Positions 26,607-34,934 of a stretch of 34,985 nt of DNA are shown piece after piece. The notes beneath the pieces are model-generated. The model was not told the origin of the DNA, made no database searches, and saw only the letters and a program-made list of their open reading frames with translations. Every line of letters starts with the position of its first letter. Position 1 is the first letter of the stretch. Source of the stretch: Chloroflexota bacterium (GTDB lineage Bacteria > Chloroflexota > Anaerolineae > Aggregatilineales > UBA2796); assembly GCA_021325095.1 (NCBI GenBank), contig JAJPHV010000043.1, positions 1 to 34,985 of the forward strand, in the 5' to 3' direction. The position numbers and the translations under genes were made by a program.

Positions 26607-27878
26607 ATGAAGACCCTGTTATGTTCCCTAATCGCCTTGGCCGTCTTGTCTACACTGGCTGTCGTGCCAACGATGAGCCGTGCCCAGGAAAAGATCACCC
26701 TCGAAGTGTGGACATTCGTCAACACCCATGCGCGTTGGTATCGGGAAATGGGCGAGAAGTTCACCAAAGAAAACCCCAACATCGAAATCAAGGTCACGGA
26801 AATTGCCTACCAGGAAATGCACGATAGGCTGCTGGTTGCCCTGCAATCTGGCGGCGTTGGTGCACCGGATATTGCCGATATTGAGCAAGGGCGGTTCGGC
26901 GATTTTCTGCGTGGAGGCGATCCGGGGCTGGTTGATCTCAAGCCCAGGTTGGAACAAGGTGGATACCTGAGCAAACTGGTGGCTGCGCGTGAGGCACTGT
27001 ACTCTTATCAGGGCAAAATCTACGGCATCGAACACGCGCTGACGCCCGTCGTCTACTACTATCGCGCTGATCTGTGGGATAAGGCAGGCGTCGATCCCAA
27101 TAAGCTCGAAACGTGGGACGAGTTCGTCGAAGCTGCCAAGAAAGTTGCTAGCAAAGATTCGGCGGTCATGCCTGTCTTCAGCGATTTGCACCCCATCTTG
27201 CTGCGGCAGCGTGGAGCAGACTATTTCAATGAAAAGGGAGAAGTCACCATCGACTCCGATGTTTCGGTCAATACGATGGATTGGATTCTGAAGCAAATCG
27301 ATGCCGGGGTATTCGCGCAGGCTGCCCAGGACAACTACAATGCGCCGGACTGGGCCGCCTACAAGGAAGGCAAGTTCTCCGGGACAATTGGCGCAGATTG
27401 GTATGCAGGTTTCCTCAAGGACAATGTGCCTGAACTGTCTGGCAAATGGAAAGCGGCTCCATTGCCAGCCTGGGAAAAAGGCGGCTCACGCACCAGTGTC
27501 AACGGCGGAACAGGCTCGTGCATCGTCGCTGCCAGTAAGCACATCGAAGAAGCCTGGAAGTTCCAGCAATTCACCATGCTTTCAGTGGAAGGCAACGTGC
27601 GGCGCTTTGAGCTAACCACGCTCTTCCCACCGCTCGTACCAGCCATGAGCGACGAGCGGCTTCATGCCAAGGACAAATACTTCTCTGATCAGGACCTGGG
27701 CGCATTGTTCAGCAGCATTGCTGATAAGACCCCTACGCAATATCAAAGCCCGTTCCGTGCCAAGCTGAACTCCCTACTAACAGCCGCATTCCAGGACATC
27801 ATTGACCGCAAAAAGACACCCAAGCAAACCTTCACCGAGATCGCGGAATCTATCCGGGCCGAAATGAAGGCAGGCTAA
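26607..27878 (+). CDS. sugar ABC transporter substrate-binding protein
   Basis: A 423-residue cluster-1 (SBP_bac_1) binding protein. The signal peptide [20 protein letters not shown] ends near SRAQEK, a signal-peptidase-I-like site without a lipobox. The mature part starts [20 protein letters not shown], with the family features [47 protein letters not shown] and [13 protein letters not shown] strong AAGGAG precedes the ATG. It is followed by its two permeases after a 108-bp gap with a large hairpin. The ligand is probably the product or substrate of the glycosidase-like protein. Confidence 0.92.
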   Translation: MKTLLCSLIALAVLSTLAVVPTMSRAQEKITLEVWTFVNTHARWYREMGEKFTKENPNIEIKVTEIAYQEMHDRLLVALQSGGVGAPDIADIEQGRFGDFLRGGDPGLVDLKPRLEQGGYLSKLVAAREALYSYQGKIYGIEHALTPVVYYYRADLWDKAGVDPNKLETWDEFVEAAKKVASKDSAVMPVFSDLHPILLRQRGADYFNEKGEVTIDSDVSVNTMDWILKQIDAGVFAQAAQDNYNAPDWAAYKEGKFSGTIGADWYAGFLKDNVPELSGKWKAAPLPAWEKGGSRTSVNGGTGSCIVAASKHIEEAWKFQQFTMLSVEGNVRRFELTTLFPPLVPAMSDERLHAKDKYFSDQDLGALFSSIADKTPTQYQSPFRAKLNSLLTAAFQDIIDRKKTPKQTFTEIAESIRAEMKAG

Positions 27879-27903
27879 AGGCTGCCATTGTGTTCATAGG
27901 TGG

Positions 27904-27935
27904 GGATGTGGGCGGTTCGTGGGCCGCCCGCATCC
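27904..27935 (+). promoter_or_regulatory. intercistronic hairpin after the binding-protein gene
   Basis: GGATGTGGGCGG (27904-27915) pairs with CCGCCCGCATCC (27924-27935), with one G-U pair, around an 8-base loop. There is no T tract, so it probably acts as an mRNA-stabilising or partly terminating element rather than a full terminator. Confidence 0.6.
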
Positions 27936-27986
27936 TTCGTCCAACAGCGGTGATACAATCGACCTGAGAAGCGTGGGAGTCTGCTT

Positions 27987-28871
27987 ATGCGTAGCTGGCG
28001 GCGGAAGCTAATACCCTACCTTTTTATCAGTCCGTTTTTCATTGGTTATGCTATCTTCTTCCTGTTCCCGGTATTGTGGTCGCTCCGGCTCAGCTTCTTC
28101 CAACAAAATGGCCTGAACGCGCAGCCCAAGTATGTCGGGTTGGACAATTACGGCCAGTTGCTGAAAGACCCACTGTTCATCAAATCGTTGTCGAATACCA
28201 CAACCTATGCGCTGGGCAGCATCTTTATTATCGTCCCGCTCGCGCTCATTCTGGCGCTGCTGCTATCACGGCCTCGGCTGCAACTACGTGAGTTTTTCCG
28301 CCTGTTTTTCTTCACGCCCAATATTACGTCGGGCGTGGTGGTCGGCATTGTCTTCACGCTGGTATTCAACGAGCAGTACGGCCTGATCAACAATTTCATT
28401 CTTCAGCCACTGGGAATCGCGCCAATCCGGTGGCTGCGCGACCCGGCCTGGGTGATATGGGCCATCATTATCCTGGGTATATGGCGCTTCACCGGATTAA
28501 ACGCCCTGTACTTCATGGTCGGGTTGCAGAATATCCCGCCGGAAATCAAAGAGGCGGCCCTGGTCGATGGCGCAAACCGCTGGCAAGCCTTCCGCTATAT
28601 AACGTTACCCCTGCTCCGCCCAGTGCTGGCGTTCGTACTTAGTTTTGCGATTATCGGTTCGTATAATCTGTTTACCGAACCGTTTATTCTGACAGGGCTA
28701 GACGGAGGGCCGAGAAATTCCGGGTTAACAATGACCATGTACCTGTATTCCAATGGCTTCCGGCAGATAAAATTGGGGTACGCTTCGTCCATTGCCTACT
28801 CTGTTGCCATCATCATCATCGTGTTGACTATCCTCCAACTGGTAGTGGTGCGGGCCTTCCGTCAGGATTAA
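27987..28871 (+). CDS. sugar ABC transporter permease, MalF-like
   Basis: A 294-residue CUT1 permease. It begins with a short basic N-terminus and the helix [20 protein letters not shown], with [18 protein letters not shown] in the first periplasmic loop. The EAA loop is [20 protein letters not shown], and there are about six helices. GGGAG precedes the ATG. Its partner permease starts 4 bp after its stop. Confidence 0.93.
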   Translation: MRSWRRKLIPYLFISPFFIGYAIFFLFPVLWSLRLSFFQQNGLNAQPKYVGLDNYGQLLKDPLFIKSLSNTTTYALGSIFIIVPLALILALLLSRPRLQLREFFRLFFFTPNITSGVVVGIVFTLVFNEQYGLINNFILQPLGIAPIRWLRDPAWVIWAIIILGIWRFTGLNALYFMVGLQNIPPEIKEAALVDGANRWQAFRYITLPLLRPVLAFVLSFAIIGSYNLFTEPFILTGLDGGPRNSGLTMTMYLYSNGFRQIKLGYASSIAYSVAIIIIVLTILQLVVVRAFRQD

Positions 28872-28875
28872 GACT

Positions 28876-29787
28876 ATGGCGGACACGAGCTCCAAACAAT
28901 ATAGTCCAGAAGCTACCCTTCTTCAGTCCCGAACAATACCCAACCTGCGCACCATGCTCTGGCAGCGGCAGCTGGAATGGTCGCTGGTGTACGCGGCCCT
29001 GCTCATATTCGGCGTCCTGGTCGGCGCGCCTTTCGTCTACATGATTTCCGGCTCGTTCAAGACCAATGGCGAGCTGTTCGCCTATCCCCTGAACCTGCTC
29101 GTGCAAAACCCGACGCTCGGAAACTACCAGCGTTTGCTAGGTGGGCAGGAGATTCCTTACATCCAGATGTTCTTAAACAGCATCCTCATCTCCACCAGCC
29201 AAACCCTGCTGTCGCTGGCGATTTCGGCAATGGTAGGCTGGGGGTTCGCCAAATATCAGTTTCGAGGCAAGACGTTGCTGTTTATCCTGTTGCTGGCAAC
29301 GCTGGCCCTGCCTTTTCAGATCACGCTCGTTCCGCTCTTTCAACTCATCGTGCAGATCGGCTGGTTGGACAACTTTCTGGGAGTCATCATCCCCGGCGCG
29401 ATCAGCGCTTTCGGTGCGTTCTTCATGCGCCAGAGTATGCTGTCAGTTCCTGACGATTTGCTGGATGCTGCACGCATCGATGGCGCATCCGAATGGGGAA
29501 TTTTCTGGCGGATCGGGCTTCCGCTCTCACGGGGCGCATTGTCCGTTTTGGGTGTGCTTGTGTTCCTGAATGCCTGGAGTGACTACCTGTGGCCCGTGAT
29601 CGTGCTGCGCTCCCCGGAGAAGTTTACCTATCCTGTAGGATTGGCGACGCTCGTCGGCCTATACAAGGTTGAATATGGAATGATTTTGGGTGGGGCATTC
29701 CTGGCAACATTGCCAGTTGTGCTGATTTTCGTGGCAGGGCGGAGACACATTCTCGATAATCTGACGATTGGCGCGGTAAAGATGTAG
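28876..29787 (+). CDS. sugar ABC transporter permease, MalG-like
   Basis: A 303-residue CUT1 permease with an extended N-terminus before the first helix ([20 protein letters not shown]), the [13 protein letters not shown] segment, an EAA loop [20 protein letters not shown], and the family end [16 protein letters not shown]. Together with the preceding genes it completes a GntR-enzyme-SBP-permease operon. The ATPase is not encoded here. A transposase fragment begins within about 50 bases of the stop. Confidence 0.93.
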   Translation: MADTSSKQYSPEATLLQSRTIPNLRTMLWQRQLEWSLVYAALLIFGVLVGAPFVYMISGSFKTNGELFAYPLNLLVQNPTLGNYQRLLGGQEIPYIQMFLNSILISTSQTLLSLAISAMVGWGFAKYQFRGKTLLFILLLATLALPFQITLVPLFQLIVQIGWLDNFLGVIIPGAISAFGAFFMRQSMLSVPDDLLDAARIDGASEWGIFWRIGLPLSRGALSVLGVLVFLNAWSDYLWPVIVLRSPEKFTYPVGLATLVGLYKVEYGMILGGAFLATLPVVLIFVAGRRHILDNLTIGAVKM

Positions 29788-29835
29788 CTTCAGCGGCTTG
29801 TGTGCTGGTCGAAAACTCATCGAAGCCGTGTAATG

Positions 29836-30225
29836 CTGAAGAACTGCTCTGTTGCAGGTGTTGTCGCGCTATTCGCACCCGAAGAGTCCACATCACTTCA
29901 CGCTGCCGCAGTTGATGGCGTGCGTGCTGATGACGTTCTATCTGGACGTAAGCTACCGGGATATGGAAGAATTCCTGTTGACAAGCGAGGTGGTGTGCCG
30001 AGCGCTGGACTTGCCCCGCGTGCCCGGCCACAGCACGCTGTCGCGCACGGGCAAGAAACTGCGCCGGATGGACTTCGAGACGCTGAAAGGGACGTTGCTG
30101 AGTGCGTTGGGCGTCGAGGAAGAGGTGATTGCCTCGGACTTGACGGGCTTTTCGCCCTCGCAGGCCAGCGCCTACGACCAGACCCGCAGCAGGCGTTCCT
30201 GCCGGGAATTCATCAAAGGTTCACC
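29836..30225 (+). pseudogene. DDE transposase (IS4/IS5-like), N-terminal fragment
   Basis: The frame reads LLQVLSRYSHPKSPHHFTLP, QLMACVLMTFYLDVSYRDME, LPRVPGHSTLSRTGKKLRRM and IASDLTGFSPSQASAYDQTR, then RSRRSCREFIKG. This is the N-terminus plus the first catalytic Asp (D-L-T-G-F) of a DDE transposase whose relatives are annotated as IS4/IS5-type. The similarity ends abruptly near 30222, so about half the protein, including the later catalytic residues, is missing. Confidence 0.75.
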
Positions 30226-30267
30226 GATTTTGGCAGTGTTGCATGTCCTACAGGGGGGATCGACTCT

Positions 30268-30516
30268 GTGGACGATCTGGATACCGGCAAAATAGACGAA
30301 ATGGTGCTGGCGCTGCTGTACCTGACACTCCACGACTACAACCGGGCATGGAAAGGCTTCGATTGGGACGCGCTCAACCGACTTTATGAAAAAGGGTTCA
30401 TTGAAGACCCGAAAAACAAGAACAAGTCTGTCGCGTTTACCGATCAGGGGCTGGCAAAGGCGGAGAGATTGTTTCACAGGGAACTGATTGAAACTTTTGA
30501 CAGGGGAACTCATTGA
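30268..30516 (+). CDS. DUF6429 family protein
   Basis: A small protein of 82 residues: DTGKIDEMVLALLYLTLHDY, then AWKGFDWDALNRLYEKGFIE, then KNKSVAFTDQGLAKAERLF. This matches the short DUF6429 family, a predicted winged-helix-like fold that reads like a small DNA-binding or adaptor protein. The role is unknown. GTG 30268 has an AGGGGGGA just upstream. The last residues differ from family members, and the gene ends four bases before the target site of the IS5-family element. Confidence 0.75.
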   Translation: MDDLDTGKIDEMVLALLYLTLHDYNRAWKGFDWDALNRLYEKGFIEDPKNKNKSVAFTDQGLAKAERLFHRELIETFDRGTH

Positions 30517-30554
30517 AACTAGGGTGTGTCCGCAAACTCGGTTAAACTAGAGGC

Positions 30555-31363
30555 ATGACCAAACGACACGCTTGAACAGATGCACAGTGGGAAAAGATCA
30601 AGCCGCTGCTGCCACCAGAAAGACCGAAAACGGGACGCCCGAATCAGGATCATCGCAGACTGCTTGACGGGATGATCTGGCGTGCTAAAACCGGGGTTCC
30701 GTGGCGCGACTTGCCAGAACGATACGGGAAGTGGAAAACAGTCTACAGTCGTTGGTTACGCTGGCGGGATGCAGGCGTGTGGCAGCGGGTGTGGGAAGCG
30801 TTGCAGCAGGCGGCGGATCACAAGGGAGAAGTGGCATGGGAAATCCACTTCATCGACAGCACTATCGTGCGTGCCCATCAACATGCTGCGGGAGCAAAAA
30901 AAGCACCGCTGCCAGTGAGGGATTAGGGCGGAGTCGGGGTGGATTAACCACCAAAGTCCATGCCCGGGTGGATGGCAAGGGGCGTCCGTTCACTTTCGGT
31001 CTTACTCCCGGACAGCAGCATGATGCGACAATGGCTGAAACGTGGCTCAAGCCGGGAGCAGTGCGTTCGGGGAAACGGGGGCGTCCACGCCTACGACCTC
31101 AGCGGCTGGTGGCCGACAAAGCGTACAGCTCGCGCCAGTTCAAACGTTTTCTGCGGCGACGGGGTATCCAGCCCATCATCCCACGTAAACGCAACCAGAA
31201 ACGGGGACGCCCTCATAATGCAGCATTGTATCGGGAGCGTAACATCGTGGAACGCTTTTTCTGTCGGTTGAAGCACTTTCGAGCGGTGGCTACCCGTTAT
31301 GACAAACGGGCAACGACTTAGCTGGCGACCGTATTGCTCGCCTCTATCGTCCTATGTTTATAG
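30555..31363 (+). pseudogene. IS427-like transposase with -1 frameshift site
   Basis: OrfA starts MTKRHA, has a TGA at codon 7, then continues TDAQWEKIKPLLPPERP, RAKTGVPWRDLPERYGKW and IHFIDSTIVRAHQHAAGAKK. OrfB continues, in the -1 frame, GLGRSRGGLTTKVHARVDGK, VADKAYSS and RERNIVERFFCRLKHFRAVA, then YDKRATT and an amber codon at 31319, after which LATVLLASIVLCL is still family-like. The fused sequence matches the family across the A7 tract at 30896-30902. The DDE triad is present (D of FIDST, D of VADKAY, E of IVERFF). The two nonsense codons should abolish the full-length protein. Confidence 0.88.
30896..30902 (+). promoter_or_regulatory. programmed -1 frameshift heptamer
   Basis: A seven-A tract aligned as A AAA AAA in the OrfA frame (gcA AAA AAA), the canonical slippery heptamer. 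Slipping by -1 gives the downstream codons AGC ACC GCT, which continue into the family-conserved GLGRSRGG. Confidence 0.8.
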
Positions 31364-32227
31364 TTTGCGGACACACCCTAGCTCGCCCTCCTGTCGTAAT
31401 CCGGGTGATATTCCTTTGCGGTATCGCGCTGGCGAGACACCCATGTTCTTGCTGAAAGCGCGCGTGAAGTAGTAGCGATTGCCAAACCCGGCTTCCGTTG
31501 CGATTTGGTCAATTTTTTTCGAGGTGTAGAGCAGTTCCTGCGAAGAATACCGTAGGCGCTGCTGCAAGATATATTGAGCTGGCGTTGTGCCAACCGATTG
31601 TCGAAAGCGCCGACTAAAGTAATCCTTGCTCATATTGCAGCGAGCCGCGAGGTCGGTAACCGTAATTGTTGACGAGAGATTCTTATCGATATGCTCCAGG
31701 GCTGGTCGCATGATTTCCAGCGCTTCGGCATCCAGGTTGATACGCGCCCGCTGCTCAGCGGGCACAGCAGACAAGCAGAGAGCCAGCGCTTCGTAGATGA
31801 GACTTTTGGTTCGAAGCTGGGTCACCAGCCGCCTCGATCCGGTTGTCCAAATATCATCCAGCAGTACCCTGAACATTTCGTTCAGCGGCTCAGAGTCCGG
31901 TACGCGAATGGGCATGTGAAACAGGTTTTGCAGGATGATGTGGGGGATACCTGTAATCTCAAAATGCACATAAAAATGCTCAAGTTCATGCCTGCATTGG
32001 CATTTAAAGCGTACACCAGCCGGAACAAAATAGAATCGGTCCTTATACAACAAATAGGATTGGTCTTCTAGCAGCAGAGAACTGCCATTCTGCCCGTTTC
32101 GATAGAGGCGCCAGAATGGATCCTGTAAGCGACCTTTCCACCAGGCTGGATCGATAATCAGATATTCAGCCAGGAACAGGCGAATGTGCAAATTGTCGAC
32201 GAGTGTTTTACTGTAAAGAATATGCAT
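31358..32227 (-). CDS. AraC-family transcriptional regulator, C-terminal tail from an IS
   Basis: A 289-residue regulator. The N-terminal cupin-like ligand domain has VPAGVRFKCQCRHELEHFYV (residues 69-88). The C-terminal double HTH has ITVTDLAARCNMSKDYFSRR, then FRQSVGTTPAQYILQQRL, then IDQIATEAGFGNRYYFTRAF, then GVSPARYRKG. The last six residues (GCVRKL) and the stop come from the end of the IS5-family element, so the native tail was replaced. Both HTH motifs are complete, so the protein may still work. The gene is divergent from a sugar permease operon across a 244-bp gap and probably controls it. Confidence 0.9.
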   Translation of the reverse strand: MHILYSKTLVDNLHIRLFLAEYLIIDPAWWKGRLQDPFWRLYRNGQNGSSLLLEDQSYLLYKDRFYFVPAGVRFKCQCRHELEHFYVHFEITGIPHIILQNLFHMPIRVPDSEPLNEMFRVLLDDIWTTGSRRLVTQLRTKSLIYEALALCLSAVPAEQRARINLDAEALEIMRPALEHIDKNLSSTITVTDLAARCNMSKDYFSRRFRQSVGTTPAQYILQQRLRYSSQELLYTSKKIDQIATEAGFGNRYYFTRAFSKNMGVSPARYRKGISPGLRQEGELGCVRKL

Positions 32228-32471
32228 ATCTGCTCACGTCGCTTTTGGATACAAATGTGACATTCTAAAGTATAGCCGCTCCATACGCAAGGACTTATAC
32301 TGAATTAAAATGGACAACATTTGGGAAACAGAGTTGTGCAACCGCTTTCCGCCCATCGAAGACCTCTCCTCGACAAGCTGATCCAGCCACCGCGGACTCC
32401 ATCCGCAAGGGCCAACGGCGCTCAAAACTACCTGCCAGCTTTCGTCCTATCGGGATAAGGGACCAAGCGAT

Positions 32472-33425
32472 ATGACCGCAGTCACCATTAAGCGGGAGAA
32501 GCAATACCCGTCGCGGCTGAACCGACTCATCTGGGGTAAGAGCAGCGAACTCAAACGGCGTGAGGCTATTAGCGGTATCCTGCTGGCCTCGCCCTGGATC
32601 ATCGGCTTCGTCTTTTTCACCGCCGGACCAATGCTGGCCTCGTTCATCATCGGGCTTACCAAGTGGGACATCATCAGTCCGCCGCGCTTCATCGGTCTCG
32701 ATAACTATGTGACGATGTTTACTAAGGACGAGCTGTTCAGCCAGTCCTTAAAGGTTACCTTCACATACACCGTCCTTTCGGCGCCACTTCATGTTTTGCT
32801 TGGTCTGTTGCTCGCTTCGCTGCTGAACACGAAAGTGTACGGTCGGAATATCTTTCGGGCGATCTTCTATCTGCCATCGGTCCTGCCGATTGTTGCCACC
32901 GCGGTGCTGTTTAGCTGGATTTTTAACCCGGAGTTCGGACTGGTGAACTATGGCCTATCGCTGATCGGCATCAAAGGGCCGGGTTGGTTCACCAGCGATA
33001 CCTGGGCGTTGCCAGCTATCATCATCATGAATCTTCAGTACATCGGCTTCACAATGGTGCTGTTTCTGGCCGCGCTGCAACGTGTGCCACAAGAACTGGT
33101 CGAAGCAGCACAACTTGATGGCGCTGGCCGGTGGAGCATCTTTCGCCATGTGACACTGCCTATCATTTCACCCGTGATCCTTCTTGCAATCATTCTTAAC
33201 ATCAACAATTCTTTTCAAACCTTTACCCAGGCATACGTCCTCACCAACGGCGGGCCATCGAACTCGACGCTGTTCTACATGCTGCACCTGTACAACAACG
33301 GGTTTCGCTACTTCAAGATGGGCTATGCAAGCGCGCTGGCCTGGGTGCTGTTCGCCATCATCGTCCTATTTACGTATCTCAACTTCCGGCTGTCACGGCG
33401 GTGGGTTTACAGTGAGGGAGAATAG
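32472..33425 (+). CDS. sugar ABC transporter permease, MalF-like
   Basis: A 317-residue CUT1 permease with a basic N-terminus, the first helix AISGILLASPWIIGFVFFTA, GLTKWDIISPPRFIGLDNYV in the first loop, and an EAA loop PQELVEAAQLDGAGRWSIFR. It is the first gene of the operon divergent from AraC. AAGGG lies upstream of the ATG. Its partner permease begins 3 bp after its stop. Confidence 0.93.
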   Translation: MTAVTIKREKQYPSRLNRLIWGKSSELKRREAISGILLASPWIIGFVFFTAGPMLASFIIGLTKWDIISPPRFIGLDNYVTMFTKDELFSQSLKVTFTYTVLSAPLHVLLGLLLASLLNTKVYGRNIFRAIFYLPSVLPIVATAVLFSWIFNPEFGLVNYGLSLIGIKGPGWFTSDTWALPAIIIMNLQYIGFTMVLFLAALQRVPQELVEAAQLDGAGRWSIFRHVTLPIISPVILLAIILNINNSFQTFTQAYVLTNGGPSNSTLFYMLHLYNNGFRYFKMGYASALAWVLFAIIVLFTYLNFRLSRRWVYSEGE

Positions 33426-33428
33426 CTG

Positions 33429-34316
33429 ATGCTGGCAGAACACTTTGCAGGGCCGCGCAAACGTATCGATCTACTCAAATACACACTGATTTTTCTGGCG
33501 TTAACGCTCCTATCTCTGCCCTTTATTTTTCCCCTTATCTGGATGATCAGTACGGCGTTGAAGACACCGGAACAGGTCTACGCTTTCCCGCCCGTATGGA
33601 TACCGCAGCCAGCCGTGTTCGAGAACTTTATCAAGGGCTGGACGGCGGCTCCCTTCACCCGGTTTCTTGGCAATACCTTGATCACGACGGTCATCCCTAT
33701 GCTCGGCGATGTATTTGTCTCGGCTATGGTGGCTTTTAGCTTTTCGCGCGTGCGTTGGCCTGGCCGGGACAAGGTGTTCGGCCTGTGCCTCGCAACCATG
33801 CTGCTGCCCGGTATTGCCACCCTTATCCCCGTCTTTCTGGAATTCAGAGCGTTGGGATGGGTCAATACGTTTCTGCCCCTGATCATGCCATCCATGTTTG
33901 GCAATGCTTTCTACGTTTTCATTCTCCGACAGTTCATGCTCAATCTACCGCCTGACTTGGAGGAAGCCGCGAAGGTTGATGGCGCGAGTATTCTGCAAAT
34001 CTTCTTCAGGGTTATCTTGCCGCTAACTGGCCCGGCACTGGCAACTGTTGCGATTTTCTCGTTCCTGGCGCATTGGAATGATTTCCTGGGCCCCGTCATT
34101 TATCTGCATTCCCCGGAGTTGAAGACCTTGAGTGTCGGGCTTGCCACTTTTGAATCGGAACTGACGGGAACGGGTGGCGCTTACAGCTTGGTCAGTTCAC
34201 GGCTGCACCTGCTCATGGCGGTTGCCTTTCTGATCAACCTGCCGTGCATCGTGTTGTTCGTCATGTTCCAGAAATACTTCGTCCGTGACGTGATTACCAG
34301 TGGCCTGAAATTGTGA
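33429..34316 (+). CDS. sugar ABC transporter permease, MalG-like
   Basis: A 295-residue CUT1 permease. The first helix (LIFLALTLLSLPFIFPLIWM) leads into STALKTPEQVYAFPPVWIP, and the EAA loop is PPDLEEAAKVDGASILQIFF. The end QKYFVRDVITSGLKL is typical. AGGGAG precedes the start. It pairs with the preceding permease. Confidence 0.93.
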   Translation: MLAEHFAGPRKRIDLLKYTLIFLALTLLSLPFIFPLIWMISTALKTPEQVYAFPPVWIPQPAVFENFIKGWTAAPFTRFLGNTLITTVIPMLGDVFVSAMVAFSFSRVRWPGRDKVFGLCLATMLLPGIATLIPVFLEFRALGWVNTFLPLIMPSMFGNAFYVFILRQFMLNLPPDLEEAAKVDGASILQIFFRVILPLTGPALATVAIFSFLAHWNDFLGPVIYLHSPELKTLSVGLATFESELTGTGGAYSLVSSRLHLLMAVAFLINLPCIVLFVMFQKYFVRDVITSGLKL

Positions 34317-34317
34317 A

Positions 34318-34342
34318 GGCAGCGACACGCCTGTCTGCTGCC
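34318..34342 (+). promoter_or_regulatory. intercistronic hairpin before the Tat-type binding protein
   Basis: GGCAGCGACA pairs with TGTCTGCTGCC across a CGCC loop, with one bulged T, directly after the permease stop. There is no T tract. It may set relative expression of permease and binding protein. Confidence 0.5.
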
Positions 34343-34439
34343 ACTCGTCAATGTTTTAGCCGTACTGGAAGGAGGTAAGGAGCGCAGGAGACCGTTCCCG
34401 TCAGTAAAACGATATTTCAGCTTACGATTGGAGAACCTT

Positions 34440-34904
34440 ATGGCAAAACTTTCGAGACGAGAATTTTTACGCCGGGCGGCAGCTAGCACAGCCGGAGCAG
34501 TTCTGGCATCTTCTGCGACTCTCGCCGAGGCATCCGGCACGGAGGGCCATCCCTGGGCTGCGCCCGCCAGGCAGGCAAAGCAGACAGTGACGTTCACCAT
34601 GTTCGGCCATCCAAATCTGGCCGAGCAGATGGTCGAGTTGTTCAATAAGACTCACCCGGATATTGAGATCAAGTTTGAGCGCAGCGAAGGCCAGGGCTAC
34701 AGCGAAAAGGTGCTGTCGGCCATTGCTTCAGGCAATGCGTGGGATATTTTCCGCGCGCCGAGTCTCAATGAGGCGCTGCGCCTTGGAATCAAAGGCGTGG
34801 CAGAGGATCTCGCCCCTTACCTAAAAGCCGACACGGAGTACCCAGCCGATCTCTACCTGCCAGGCGTGCTAAACTCATTTACTGACGCAAACAAAAAGAA
34901 ATAA
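34440..34904 (+). pseudogene. sugar-binding protein with Tat signal, N-terminal part only
   Basis: The frame begins with a twin-arginine signal (LSRREFLRRAAASTAGAVLA) followed by a cluster-1 binding-protein N-terminus: QTVTFTMFGHPNLAEQMVEL, then FNKTHPDIEIKFERSEGQGY and WDIFRAPSLNEALRLG. ATG 34440 has GGAGA just upstream. After VLNSFTDANKKK a TAA ends it at about 155 residues, whereas such proteins have about 430-470. The following DNA encodes a transposase start, so the gene appears to be interrupted by an insertion near 34900. If the insertion is real, this transporter has lost its binding protein. Confidence 0.8.
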
Positions 34905-34934
34905 AGGGGCGGCAGGATGGGATAAAATGGCAGG

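Larger units (their letters stand above)
30520..31380 (+). mobile_element. IS5-family (IS427-like) insertion sequence
   Basis: The ends are perfect 19-bp inverted repeats: TAGGGTGTGTCCGCAAACT at 30520-30538 and its reverse complement at 31362-31380. CTAG stands at both boundaries (30519-30522 and 31378-31381), consistent with a TA/CTAG target as used by the IS427 group. The element carries one transposase read through a -1 frameshift. The perfect ends suggest a recent arrival, though the transposase has two nonsense codons. Confidence 0.92.
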
